In this document: positions 23,718 through 33,200 of the stretch, in pieces
How positions within the stretch are numbered: the first letter of the stretch is position 1
Layout of the letters: the number at the start of each line of letters is the position of its first letter
Source: Steinernema hermaphroditum
Lineage: Eukaryota; Nematoda; Chromadorea; Rhabditida; Steinernematidae
NCBI GenBank assembly: GCA_030435675.1
Contig: CM059621.1
Coordinates: forward strand, 16,678,001 to 16,742,000
Direction: 5' to 3'
DNA length: 64,000 nt
Translations under genes and position numbers: made by a program
The notes under the pieces: model-generated
What the model saw: the letters and a program-made list of their open reading frames with translations, nothing else
Databases searched by the model: none
Told to the model about the DNA's origin: nothing

Positions 23718-24181
23718 GTCCACGTGTTGGAAAATAAAGCTTTGCTCTCGGAAGTGTTTATTTGGTCCAGTGCCATATCGACTGGAGAGAGGTTTATGCT
23801 AATCACTCAGCTAACTGTCAGAACCCGAAAAGAGAGGTTCGATTCTGACGTATCTCGGAATCACCAATTGCCCACCATATAAAAGCTGCACGGCGTAGAA
23901 CTTCAAAATTGAACGGCGCCCAGTCTTGAGTGATGAATCGGACGAAAAAATGAAGTGCGTATTTCCGATGTACTCACTTCAAATGTGAAACGGTCATCGC
24001 TGTAGGAGTCAGCTTGTCTCGCTCGCTGAAAACTCATAAGAGACGTCTCGTCCCATTTCTGCAGGGTCCGAGACAGTTCTGTCTCATTTACGGTCCATTT
24101 AAAGCGCGTTATGTGTGAGAGCTGGTCGACTGAGCTTGAGTGAACCACGTTATTGCAGCTTAACACTACGTTAATGCGACT
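23718..24181. other. Outer flank of right arm and 5' region of J-protein gene
   Basis: The first 400 bases match the reverse complement of the window's left end. A TATAAAAG sequence at about 23879 is present; no gene begins at the distance expected for a TATA box. No coding sequence is seen. Confidence 0.45.
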
Positions 24182-25287
24182 ATGGACCAACCTGGAGTGC
24201 AAAATGATGCAACGAAGACCGCTGACTACACGCAGGAGGATATTGACAACGTTCAAAGGTGGTTGTTGTGTTTTTCCTTTCTTTTTTGATATTCTTCGAT
24301 TTTATTGCAGGATTTGGCAGTGCAAAGATTACTACGAAACTTTGGGAGTGCAAAAAACTGCGACTGACGCCGAACTGAAGAAGAAATATCGGGCGCTAGC
24401 TTTGAAGCTACATCCCGACAAGTGCAGGGCACCTCGCGCTGCTGAAGCGTTCAAGGCAGTTGGAAATGCTTATGCAATACTGTCGGATGCCGAAAAGAGA
24501 AAAAAGTACGATTTGTACGTAAATCAAGAAAGTGGTGTTCGACGCCGAAATGGTGGTTGTAACGATTACGACATGGGGCATGGTTTTGAAGGTTTGTTTT
24601 CTTTCATCGCGCTTTCATGCAATGTTCATTTCTAGCTGACATTTCTCCTGAAGAAATTTTCAATATGTTCTTTGGAGGTGGCTATCCGTCAGGCGCAATG
24701 AGCCGTGGAGGTTTTCGTTATTGTTTCCGTACTGGAGGTCGACCTGGGCAGCAAGAAGGGCCAGCGGTGAGCATCAGTTGGTCACAGTGCTCTGTTAATC
24801 CTGTGCCCATTTAGAATGGAGGCTTACTGCAATTGCTTCCTTTGTTCCTTATTTTCTTTGGTTTCATCTTCCAATTCTTGACAAACGCTCCAGCTTACTC
24901 ACTTCATCGGGATTCGTAAGTGGATGTTGCTTAGAACTTACTTCACAGCGTTTTGTAGAACCTACACAGAACTGCGACATACTGAGGGACTCAATGTAGC
25001 TTATTATGTTACTCCCAGTTTCGTTGAATATTACACCGGGAGAATAAGATACGTGGAGCAGCAAGTTGAAGAAGACTACATAGGACATCTACGAATGCAG
25101 TGTTACAAGGAGAAAAACCAACGTAGGCAAACATGGACAATAGCTGTGTTATATTTGTCTCTTTTTTTCAGGAGAAACGCTGCTGTGGAGAGCGAAGATA
25201 CAAGGCGATCGGGAGCGGTACGAAATTGTCGTAAATATGGTGCTTCCATCATGCGTGAAACTGGAAAGCATGTATAAAAATCGCTGA
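24182..25287 (+). CDS. dnj-1: DNAJB12/DNAJB14-like ER-membrane J-protein
   Basis: Six exons: 24182-24258, 24311-24591, 24636-24766, 24815-24915, 24959-25122 and 25172-25287 (289 residues). The J-domain starts at about residue 30 (KDYYETLGV) and carries the HPD motif (LHPDKC) needed to stimulate HSP70 ATPase. Then come a Gly/Phe/Arg-rich stretch with [14 protein letters not shown], a single membrane segment ([16 protein letters not shown]) and the DUF1977 C-terminal domain ([11 protein letters not shown]...), the architecture of DNAJB12/14, which recruit HSC70 to the ER for degradation of membrane proteins. It is shorter than the human proteins (about 375-410) because the spacer regions are short. 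The Met at 24182 fits the short N-terminus. Confidence 0.88.
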
Positions 25288-25618
25288 AGCCGAAGCATGC
25301 AGCAGTTATTATGTGAGCGAATAATCTTTGAATAAGCGATTATAATATGTAATGTTGTATGGAATATATGTGTTTAAGATGGATATTCACATTTCCGAAG
25401 CGTCTTAGTAAAAATTTGAACTCCTGATTGGTGCAGAATGAGAAGTGATATCTGAAGAAGACGAAAGTTCATCGTAGAATAAACGGGAAGCAACAAGGAG
25501 GCGATTTCCTTATACAAATCGAGAAGAAGATCGAATATTTATTGCAAAAAAAATCTTAAAGCTGCTAGATTCAGGGGATATCTGGTCGTTTGAGCGCTCG
25601 ACAAGCCTAAACACTCTA
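25288..25618. other. Intergenic between convergent genes
   Basis: 3' flanks of the J-protein gene and acid phosphatase 2. AATAAAC at about 25479 is a possible polyadenylation signal. Nothing else is seen. Confidence 0.5.
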
Positions 25619-27313
25619 TTATAGATACCAAAACCCCTTCAGAATCGCCACCTTTTCGGGATTTTCCAACAAATACTTCTTCCCCTGTTTGATGAAAGTC
25701 TCCAGAGGACAGAAGGCACTCCCAGGACATCCACTAACAGCGCGGGTAACAGTCTTAAAGGGTGTCTCAGCGTTGGCGGAGTACTGTAGCCTGATAAAGT
25801 GTTTTCCTCCGAATCCCCACAGTTCCAGAGCCACGACCACTCCGTAGTCCACATTTTTCTTCCCGGTGATCTTCTTCCTGGCGCCGAGGACTCTGAGAAG
25901 GGCGAGGATGTTTCCGTCGTGCTACACTATGCTACGTTTCAGTTACAATTGGGAAACCCACAGTTGAGTAGCCGACGTATTTCGGCTGATGCCTTCCTCT
26001 TATCACGTTCTCGAACGACTCCACTACATCCTTCAGTAGGGCTCCTCCATTCAACATCAGCAGCTCGACTTGTTCACCTTTTCCAAAACCATCTAAGCCC
26101 TTTGTTTTATTAATCACAAAGTGGTTTTTACCCAATCCGAAGACGTAATCCCTCGTTTCCTCTAGGATCTGTTCGCCCTGTCGGATGATCTTTCCGGTGA
26201 TCCATGGCGCTAAGGTCATGTTACGGAGCCGCTCTATAGCTAGAACGTCCAGGAAGGAGGCCAACTGGAGGATGTCTTTTATAGGGGAACCGCCTGAGAG
26301 GCTGGTTACAGTCGAAAAGTAATCCTAAAACGATTGAAGACGCTTCGGTGACTGGAAAGAGACCACAGCAGCCTCAACGAAACAAGATTGTGCCCTGAGT
26401 TTGCAGCGCAAGGACAATCGCGGTAGGACCCAACATTTTCGATCGATACTTATCTACCAGACAAAAACTGCAGACAATGACAATCGTTTTGTTCTAGTCG
26501 GCTTCCATCAAATCGGTCGCATCTCCCCCAAAAGCATGACAGCCATTGTCTGGAACGTTTGTCTGGTAGACGGTCACCGAAGTGTCTCGAGCAATTCCAA
26601 TTTTTGCACACCTCTGGCACAGAAACTTACCTCATATCTGCTCAGAAACTCGACATACTCCGGCTCCGACGTTCGCTCCCTGATGAGCTCCTTCTGTCGA
26701 GGGCAATTCCGAAAAAGGTTCAGAAGCTAAACAGATATGCAACTCTTATAATGGGTACTGTACATGATCGATGTCCTTGGGAACGGTGTGCACCGGGACG
26801 GGTGAATAGGGCTTGGGCCAGCCGTTGCCACTTGGATAAGTGCCACGAGAGCCACTGTAGAATCCAGCAATATTCGAGTAGGCGCTGGAGATGGCTCGGT
26901 CGTAGTCACTGCTTCGGAAATAGGCCTAAGGGAGAGATTTTTTGGGAAATTTTGCGCACTGCACCTCTTCGGACCTATAACTCGCATTGAGAAATTTGAG
27001 ATCGTCGATGTAGCGCTGTTTCAATTTCAGGCCTTGCCTGTAGAGTTGGTCCATTCCAGTCTAAATCAGATGCGAGTTTAGGCGTGCAAGATACCGCACG
27101 ATTACAGTAGTCAGCTCGCCCCATCCCTGAGGCCAGGCGTCTTTCTGATTAGGGTCGTTAGGGAATGTCCCGCTTGGGGTCCGATCGCCATGGCGCCAGA
27201 TCTAAAAACCAACTTAAGGTGGATGTGGCTAGGTAGATGGTTACGGTAATGACATGGAGAAGGTCACCATGACAAGCATTGATGAAGAGCAGGATGAAGA
27301 AGAGGGAGACCAT
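25619..27313 (-). CDS. Secreted histidine acid phosphatase 2
   Basis: Eight exons on the minus strand: 27245-27313, 27106-27201, 26965-27060, 26764-26925, 26631-26726, 26132-26324, 25962-26092 and 25619-25921 (381 residues). The signal peptide is MVSLFFILLFINACHG. The catalytic RHGDRTP is created at the exon 1-2 junction (after VIT), and the distal HD is at the start of exon 8 (HDGNILALL). Four exons have the same length of 96 bases as, or are within a few bases of, the paralogue at 7237-9107, so the exon plan is ancestral, but protein identity is only moderate, so this is an older duplication than the arms. Intron 5 is 304 bp, the rest 37-45 bp. Confidence 0.9.
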
Positions 27314-27628
27314 GGGTGTGAATCTCTGGGGCGGCTGAGGCTGTGCGTGAGTGTGCTTAAGAAGCACTGCACAGAGACAAAAAGAGACGAAAAACTCTGT
27401 CCGAAGCTGATAAGAGTCGCCTTCATACAAAGGGACCGTCTGGGTCACGATAAAAAGTTTGCATTCTTCTGATAAGAGCACGACTGATGCTTTTTTATTT
27501 GGTTGATTGGACATCACTTTTTCGTTTGGATGAAGGCGTACTTTGTGACCTCGACCACTATTGGAATTTTTGAGATTTGACAACAGAATTTATTTATCCA
27601 CAACAGAGGTGCAGAGTCCACAACCACT
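27314..27628. other. Intergenic region between two minus-strand genes
   Basis: 5' flank of acid phosphatase 2 and 3' flank of SGT1. A minus-strand AATAAA lies at about 27590 just after the SGT1 stop. No other feature is seen. Confidence 0.45.
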
Positions 27629-28189
27629 TCAGTGCTTTCGGTACTCGAGGCCGTCGGGAGGACTGACCTCGATCTTCTTGCTCTTCACCTCCTCCCAGTT
27701 CATGTTGAGGACGGTGCCACAGGACTCCACGTACGACTTCATGATGGCGCGCTGCACGTCGGGGTCGCAGCTCTGGTAGAGCGCGCGGAGGGACTTCGTC
27801 ATGCCGGTGTCGCCGTTGTCCTCCTTCTCCTCACGTTTCTCGTCCTCGATCGCCTCCTTCTCCAGCCGGTTCCAGTCGCGTGGCGTCTTCAGCCCCTTCG
27901 GCCGCCGCTCTCCGTTTAGCTCCAGGCGCTCCCAGCGGCCGGCGGCCGTCTTCGGCATCAGCAGCTCCACCTTCCGGGGCGTCACCTGCAGCGAGAACTT
28001 CGTCTTCTCCACGGAGTAAGCGAGGCGCGCCACGAAGATCTCCTCGCCTCTGGCGGTGATCTTCAGCTCCGAGTCGTCGTAGTCCACTTTGACGTCCTCC
28101 TGGGAGAGGCCGCGCTGCAGAACGGTGAGGCTGACGGCGCGTTCCGTCTGGAACCAGTCGTAGCGGGGCTTCTGGGCGGTTACGGTCAT
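27629..28189 (-). CDS. sgt-1: SGT1 co-chaperone (CS and SGS domains)
   Basis: Single exon, 186 residues. The first 90 residues are a p23-like CS domain (KPRYDWFQTERAVSLTV at the start, SLQVTPRKVELLMPK, then WERLE). The last 75 residues are the SGS domain (RALYQSCDPDVQRAIMKSY, SCGTVLNMNWEEV, PPDGLEYRKH). SGT1 links HSP90 to SCF/APC ubiquitin ligases and kinetochore assembly. The N-terminal TPR domain of vertebrate SGT1 is absent, giving a short, two-domain form. The CS-SGS linker is Lys/Glu-rich. The short upstream context of the Met fits the known CS start. Confidence 0.92.
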   Translation of the reverse strand: MTVTAQKPRYDWFQTERAVSLTVLQRGLSQEDVKVDYDDSELKITARGEEIFVARLAYSVEKTKFSLQVTPRKVELLMPKTAAGRWERLELNGERRPKGLKTPRDWNRLEKEAIEDEKREEKEDNGDTGMTKSLRALYQSCDPDVQRAIMKSYVESCGTVLNMNWEEVKSKKIEVSPPDGLEYRKH

Positions 28190-28605
28190 TTTCGAAGCAA
28201 TTCTTCAACTTTTCATGAGGGGCCTGTATTTGGGTTGGGGTAAATAGAGACAGAAGAAATGCTTTTCTAGATTGTCGGGCATCGCTCTGAGGGAAAAATG
28301 GAAAGCATCGCAATTTCCGGAGCAGAAACATACTTCAAATGGAAGTGCAGATCTTCCGCAATTGAGGGAAAATTCAAGTGGATTACGGTAATGTGAGAAC
28401 TTTCCTTTGCGTCTTGGTGCGCTGCATCTTTCCTTTCCTCATCGAGGGTTTTTCTCATGTTCTACAATGTTCCAGAAACACCTCCGAAGCTTTTAATTGG
28501 TTTTTGAGTTTCGAGAATGCTTTTAATGTTTTGTGCCTGTGTGTGACTGACCAAAGTCCTTTGGGCGCCAGCTGTCAGACGATAGTCTGAGTTAAGTTAG
28601 GAGTC
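28190..28605. other. Intergenic, no gene seen
   Basis: 5' flank of SGT1 and sequence leading up to the MULE-like element. Short reading frames here lack any recognisable domain. Confidence 0.45.
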
Positions 28606-29199
28606 CTAGTGGAACGGTATCAGGAAAAAAGAGCCCATGGGAAAAAAGAGCCCGGGGAAAAAAGAGCCCAGATTCCTAAATTTCGAATCGGTAGCGGATC
28701 AACGAGCACTGGCTACGGTGTCGCAGGTGGCTAGTGGTTTTAGGAGCTACTGGATGCCACTTGTTCCGCACATAAACCAGTTCGATATCGAAGGCCCGGC
28801 GACAACGAATCATGCCGAGGGTTACCTTGGTGAAGAACTTGGTGATCAGTCAACAGACGAGATGGCTAATGATTCAGGATTCGAATCGGAAGAAAACATG
28901 TAATATGTACTGTTTGTTACATTTCCACTTGTTGAATTTAAATTTTTGTTCGAAATTCTGCTCGACGCTCAGCGCTCGGTTGGAGTAAGTTGAAACGTTG
29001 GAGCGGAAATGCTCCCATGGGCTTTTTTTTCCCGTGGGCTTTTTTTTCCCGTGGGCTCTTTTTTCCCGTGGGCTCTTTTTTCCCGTGGGCTCTTTTTTCT
29101 CATGGGCTCTTTTTTCCCATGGGCTCTTTTTTCCCCGGGCTCTTTTTTCCCCGGGCTCTTTTTTCCCGTGGGCTCTTTTTTACCCTAATCTAGTGGAAC
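28606..29199. mobile_element. MULE-like element with tandem-repeat terminal inverted repeats
   Basis: A 10-bp direct repeat CTAGTGGAAC flanks the element (28606-28615 and 29190-29199), a length typical of Mutator-like elements. Just inside, the left end has three units of a 17-bp repeat (GAAAAAAGAGCCC plus CATGG or CCGGGG spacer, 28623-28670). The right end has about ten units in inverse orientation (GGGCTCTTTTTTCCCGT, about 29025-29181). The 574-bp interior carries an 88-codon reading frame. It is a deletion derivative rather than an autonomous element. Confidence 0.75.
28637..28903 (+). CDS. Reading frame inside MULE-like element, possible transposase remnant
   Basis: 88 residues. The first eleven (MGKKSPGKKEP) are encoded by the left terminal tandem repeats themselves. 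The middle (GFRSYWMPLVPHINQF then TTNHAEGY) resembles the region downstream of the catalytic core in MULE-type transposases where an [R/N]-T-N-N/H-x-E-G-Y/W motif follows. The last 25 residues are acidic. No DDE triad is left. It is likely a remnant and may not be translated. Confidence 0.4.
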   Translation: MGKKSPGKKEPRFLNFESVADQRALATVSQVASGFRSYWMPLVPHINQFDIEGPATTNHAEGYLGEELGDQSTDEMANDSGFESEENM

Positions 29200-29361
29200 A
29201 CATGACGCTGTGTGGAAAATTAGCTGCCGTCGTTCGCATAATAATCAGGATCAAGATTATTCAATGTTGGGCTTATCGAGAAATGCATCTCTTTTCGTGC
29301 AAATTGTGAATTGCAAGTTTCAGCGCATGAAAACAAAACGAAAAAAAAGGCAAAAAGATGA

Positions 29362-30010
29362 TATTGTATTCGTCAAAAATCTCTCGCAAAGCTCCCGCCA
29401 CGAAAATTTTGCGCGCGCATTTCACGCGCCAAAAAGTTTACAATGGGAAATGCTCAAAATCATAGTAATCCGATTTTTTCTCGTTTCTGACGCGATTTCT
29501 CCAAATTTCATTAACGGACGGTTGCTCAGCAGACTCTGGCACGTCGAATGAGCCCTGGCTCGACTGCCAGTATGCTTTCCTCGCAGAGTTATTAGAATGA
29601 CCATTAGTTTGCAATTGAGAGTTGAACAGTTAGCTACAGATTCATATGTTGGAGATGTCCTAGATCACAGGAGGATCCATGTACGACATAGTGATGGGCA
29701 GCTAATCCATCATATTCTTAGAAATCCACAGCTTACGATTCAAGGTGCCATTATCCACCATTGATCCTAATAACTCTGCGAGGAAAGCATACTGGCAGTC
29801 GAGCCAGGGCTCATTCGACGCGCCAGAGTCTGCTGAGCAACCGTCCGTTAATGGAATTTGGAGAAATCGCGTCAGAAACGAAAAAAAATCGGATTACTAT
29901 GATTTTGAGCATTTCCCATTGTAAACTTTTTGGCGCGTGAAATGCACGCGCAAAATTTTCGTGGCAGGAGCCCTCTCCTTTTTTGCGAGAGATTTTTGAC
30001 GAATACAATA
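29362..30010. repeat. Large palindromic (fold-back) element
   Basis: Arms 29362-29595 and 29767-30010 are reverse complements with few mismatches and one indel of about 10 bp (the right arm has extra GGAGAGGGCTC-type bases). The 171-bp loop has no reading frame of note. The arms end in TATTGTATTC/GAATACAATA. No target-site duplication is apparent, so the origin is uncertain: a fold-back transposon or an inverted local duplication. Confidence 0.8.
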
Positions 30011-30377
30011 AGCAGGTACAATAAATATCGACTGTCCACCCGAGAAGGGTGCACAACAAATGATCCTTTTCCGTTTCTACATTCGTCTGTTGGACAAGCG
30101 CTGCAACGACGGCAGTCATTTAGTGGTTAGGAGCTAGTGCAAGGCGGTAGGAAACCTAACGTAAACCAGTCTACACAGATCTCCTGGGAATAATGAGTGC
30201 ACAATTTGTCTGTCAGACAACCACCGAAAGCTATTGTTTGACAGCGTTTTTATTCTTATCGGCATGTTACACATTTCAGTGTTCTCTTTTTCTGACTTTT
30301 TGGTGCTTTTATGTATCGTGCTTCACCTCCATGTTCTCTTTGTTTACTCACTTTCTTCTCTGCTTTCAGGTCACAAA

Positions 30378-30931
30378 ATGTCAGATTCGCTGGACAGCCA
30401 CGAACGCGATCTTCTCGACAGCGCCACAACTGGCGATTCTTCGGCGCCCACCGATAGGACTTTCGTGAATCTTTTACCGAGCGGAACCGAGAGCGATGGG
30501 GACTACGAAGAAGATGCGATCACGGCGGCGGAGGTGCTGAAGCAAATGAACGAAATCTGGCTGCACGAGAACGCGTCGCCGACTCTCCTGCCTCACCGCG
30601 ACGAGATTGTGCATTTGCTGGTCGGCTGTATTCGCGATATGGAGGCGAACTTTGCCAACAATTTTGAGAAGCTGTTCAAGGAAGAGATGCTGAATGCCGC
30701 AGTTGAGGTCAGATTGAAGCGAATCGCAAGCGGATACGGTTACGGTTACGCTTTTTTAGTATCAAGAGGAATTCGTAGCGGAAATGGCGCAAGTCAACAT
30801 GAATATGATGAATATCTTTGGTACCGTCCTACAGCAATTGGAGTATGTTGAAATAGTCGTCCGTTCAGTAATTATGATATTTCAGTGAGAAGTTAGAAGA
30901 AATTCGCGCCGCTAGAAGGTTGAGGAAATGA
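30378..30931 (+). CDS. Small acidic helical protein, family uncertain
   Basis: Three exons, 30378-30707, 30760-30842 and 30886-30931, give 152 residues. A 3' splice site (CTTTCAG) lies 9 bases before the ATG. Residues 1-45 are acidic and Ser-rich. Residues 48-90 (ITAAEVLKQMNEIWLHENA through RDMEAN) resemble the N-terminal helices of the GINS subunit SLD5, but the part after that (EEFVAEMAQVNMNMMN...) does not, and the protein is shorter than SLD5. The C-terminus is basic (RAARRLRK). The SLD5 idea is weak; a small helical subunit of another complex is as likely. Confidence 0.6.
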
Positions 30932-31037
30932 CGCAGGAGTGTCGATAACTACATGCTGTTAATAACGTAATAAAATCACATAGGACGTTATTTAGGCCGA
31001 CAAAAAAGTGACAGGTTTGTCAGTGGGCACACCATAT

Positions 31038-31977
31038 TCATCCCTTCTTTGGTGATGGAACCGTGGGATCATTCACACGGACACCAAGCGCTGCCAGAGT
31101 TTGCTTGAGGCCCTTGGCCACCATCCGCTGGTTCTGCGAGACAACTTCGAAGAACTAGAAATGCCGTCTTGGAGATCACGAACGCTGTTGTGTATGTACC
31201 TCGATGATTTCCTGCTGATGAACGGCTTTGACTTCTGGAAGTTTCTCAGGGAATGCGTACAACACCGCCGCTTTCTGGTCAAATTCCGCCACCGTTGCCT
31301 CGTAGAGTTTCCCCTTCTGTTCGACATTATCCCTTGTCTTAGCTCGGGTCAACTGAAACCTCAAAGTACTACGGCACGCCAGTTAGCGTATAGCCAAACC
31401 TCTTTTCGCGCAATATCCATTGTATCCAACGCATGAAGAACTTCAGCATACGCTTTTTGCACACCTTCCTTGTCCTTAGAGACGAATCGGCGCATCTTTC
31501 TCAGGGCCTGTCGTCCTTTCACCTGCACATCCCGATCGTTGATCGCTAAACGCTTCAGCATACTTTCGATTGCGATCAGCGACTCCTAGAAACCAAGTTA
31601 AATTCGCTCGATTAGAGACTTACCTTCTTTTCCTCAATCCTCAGTGTCTCACGGAAGTTCTTTATGTTATACGCGAGCAGTTCGAAAGGATTTTGTGCCT
31701 TCTTCGCTACGATCTCGCCGGCGCTGAGCACCTCGGGATCCTGCTGCAACAGACCTTCCAGGCGGTCGATAAGATCGTCGATATCGTTCTGGTAGGTGTC
31801 GTACGTGTCGATGTGCTCGAGAAACTCGGGCGACAGGTTCGTATTCTCGACCAAATTAAACTTCTTGGCGACGCGGACAAATATGGTGCGCAATGCCCCG
31901 CGCTCCTTCTTTTTCGGTGGCTCCTTCTTGCCGTCCGCTGGAGCGTTGGGAGGCTTTTCTTCCCGCTTTTCGTTCAT
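31038..31977 (-). CDS. BAR-domain-like protein
   Basis: Four exons on the minus strand: 31624-31977, 31400-31585, 31200-31352 and 31038-31154 (269 residues). A Lys/Pro-rich N-terminus (NAPADGKKEPPKKKERG) is followed by helices that look like a BAR dimer: FNLVENTNLSPEFLEH, TYDTYQNDIDDLIDRLEG, then three further long charged helices through VAEFDQKAAVLYAFPEKLPEVKAVHQQ. BAR domains bind curved membranes. There is no SH3 or RhoGAP domain. Assignment to the BAR family is by pattern and may be wrong in subfamily. All introns are 38-47 bp. Confidence 0.65.
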
Positions 31978-32363
31978 CACAGCTTCGACCGATCTTGGAC
32001 GAAAGAAAAGATGCGAATGGCTCTGTCGGAGATAAGTCCGAACGCAGCCTCTGTTACACGACCAGCCGGTCTGCACGTGAAACCAAGACTGACTCACAAA
32101 TCTCACTCGATCATACGCTGCAAGAACTGTCTAGACATCTACTGTCTAGAGCCGCTGGAATGGACGGGTCTAGACAGCGTAAAAGTGCAAGGGGAGGTAA
32201 CTGAGAAAGCAATGCCACCGGATACCGTAACCTCAGACACCTCTGAATGTGATGCTATATTCTTAAACGGGTTATAGTCCCAGAAGCAATGCATGTTCCC
32301 TCTTTTAAGACCCTACTTGGCGCTAAGAGCACTTAGTAAAGGGAACAAGCCAACTGATTCAAG
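31978..32363. other. Intergenic with GTCTAGAC cluster
   Basis: Divergent 5' flanks of the BAR-like gene and the gene at 32364. GTCTAGAC palindromes lie at 32129-32136 and 32168-32175, with a half site near 32144. No gene is seen. Confidence 0.5.
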
Positions 32364-33047
32364 ATGTTCGTCCCTGCCTACTACCAACAACAACCTCTAA
32401 TCTACCCTTCATCCCCAGGGCACAAAGATCTGGATGTCTTTATCGCCGAACTCCTCTCTGTGGCCCAGAGCCCCTTCACCGTCTTCATCCTCCGATCCGC
32501 CTCGGTCCAAGAGAAGCGCGGAATTAAGAATGTCGACAAGACCCTTCCCCTGAACGGTACCCTTATGGAGTGGGCCACCATCCTCCTACAGACCGCCGTC
32601 ACCCGAGGAGACGCCCCTCAAACGGCCCACCAGTGGAAGAACGCCGTCCTCTTCGTCGCCGAAGCCCTCCGGAACCAAGGACTCTGTCCGGAACTCCTCG
32701 ACGAGCTCTGGTTCCAGGCAAACGGCCACGTCCTCCAGTTCGCCCTCGCCCGCTACGTGGCCATCTCCGAAGAAGCGAAGTTCTTCATGGCCCAACGGCC
32801 CCTCCCCGCCTTCTTCACGGGTCTCCTCTGCTTCGCCAGCCACTTCGCCAAGCACGCCGTCTGCCTGGGCATGAGCCCCACGCAGTACCTCCTGAAGGCC
32901 GAGGAACTCTTCCTCCAGCGGCCCTTCCACGAGAACGGCTGCAAAGTGTTCCGGAAACACGGGTGGACCCTCTACCTAAACGACCGTCCCGACGGCGTCT
33001 TCATCAAGACGCTCCATCTGAAAGCCGCGTACCACCCGAAGCACTAG
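32364..33047 (+). CDS. Unrecognised 227-residue cytosolic protein
   Basis: Single exon with a long open frame and strong third-position G/C bias, unlike random sequence, so very likely a gene. No signal peptide or membrane segment. Residues about 60-200 are mainly helical with regular hydrophobic spacing (WATILLQTAV, KNAVLFVAEALRNQG, ELLDELWFQANGHVLQF, FFTGLLCFASHFAKHAV), consistent with a helical-repeat or MIF4G-like fold, but no family can be named. The start (MFVPAYYQQQPLIYP) is Tyr/Gln/Pro-rich. Confidence 0.75.
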   Translation: MFVPAYYQQQPLIYPSSPGHKDLDVFIAELLSVAQSPFTVFILRSASVQEKRGIKNVDKTLPLNGTLMEWATILLQTAVTRGDAPQTAHQWKNAVLFVAEALRNQGLCPELLDELWFQANGHVLQFALARYVAISEEAKFFMAQRPLPAFFTGLLCFASHFAKHAVCLGMSPTQYLLKAEELFLQRPFHENGCKVFRKHGWTLYLNDRPDGVFIKTLHLKAAYHPKH

Positions 33048-33200
33048 GACCTTCTTTGTATTTCTACTGTATATTGACTATCAACATAAATGAACTAAAC
33101 AAGCCCCTTTGTGTGTAAGTAGGATTCCCTGTGATCGATCGAAGATCGATCGTATAAGCACCATCAAACACTATCCCAAACACAAAAAACTGAATCGAAT

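Larger units (their letters stand above)
17160..24131. repeat. Right arm of large imperfect inverted duplication
   Basis: Reverse-complement partner of 1-4250. It is about 2.8 kb longer because its IDE gene is complete. It contains IDE (+), p47 copy C (+), zinc-finger copy 2 (-) and basic protein copy 2 (+). Intron positions and lengths of the zinc-finger copies are the same in both arms. Confidence 0.9.
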
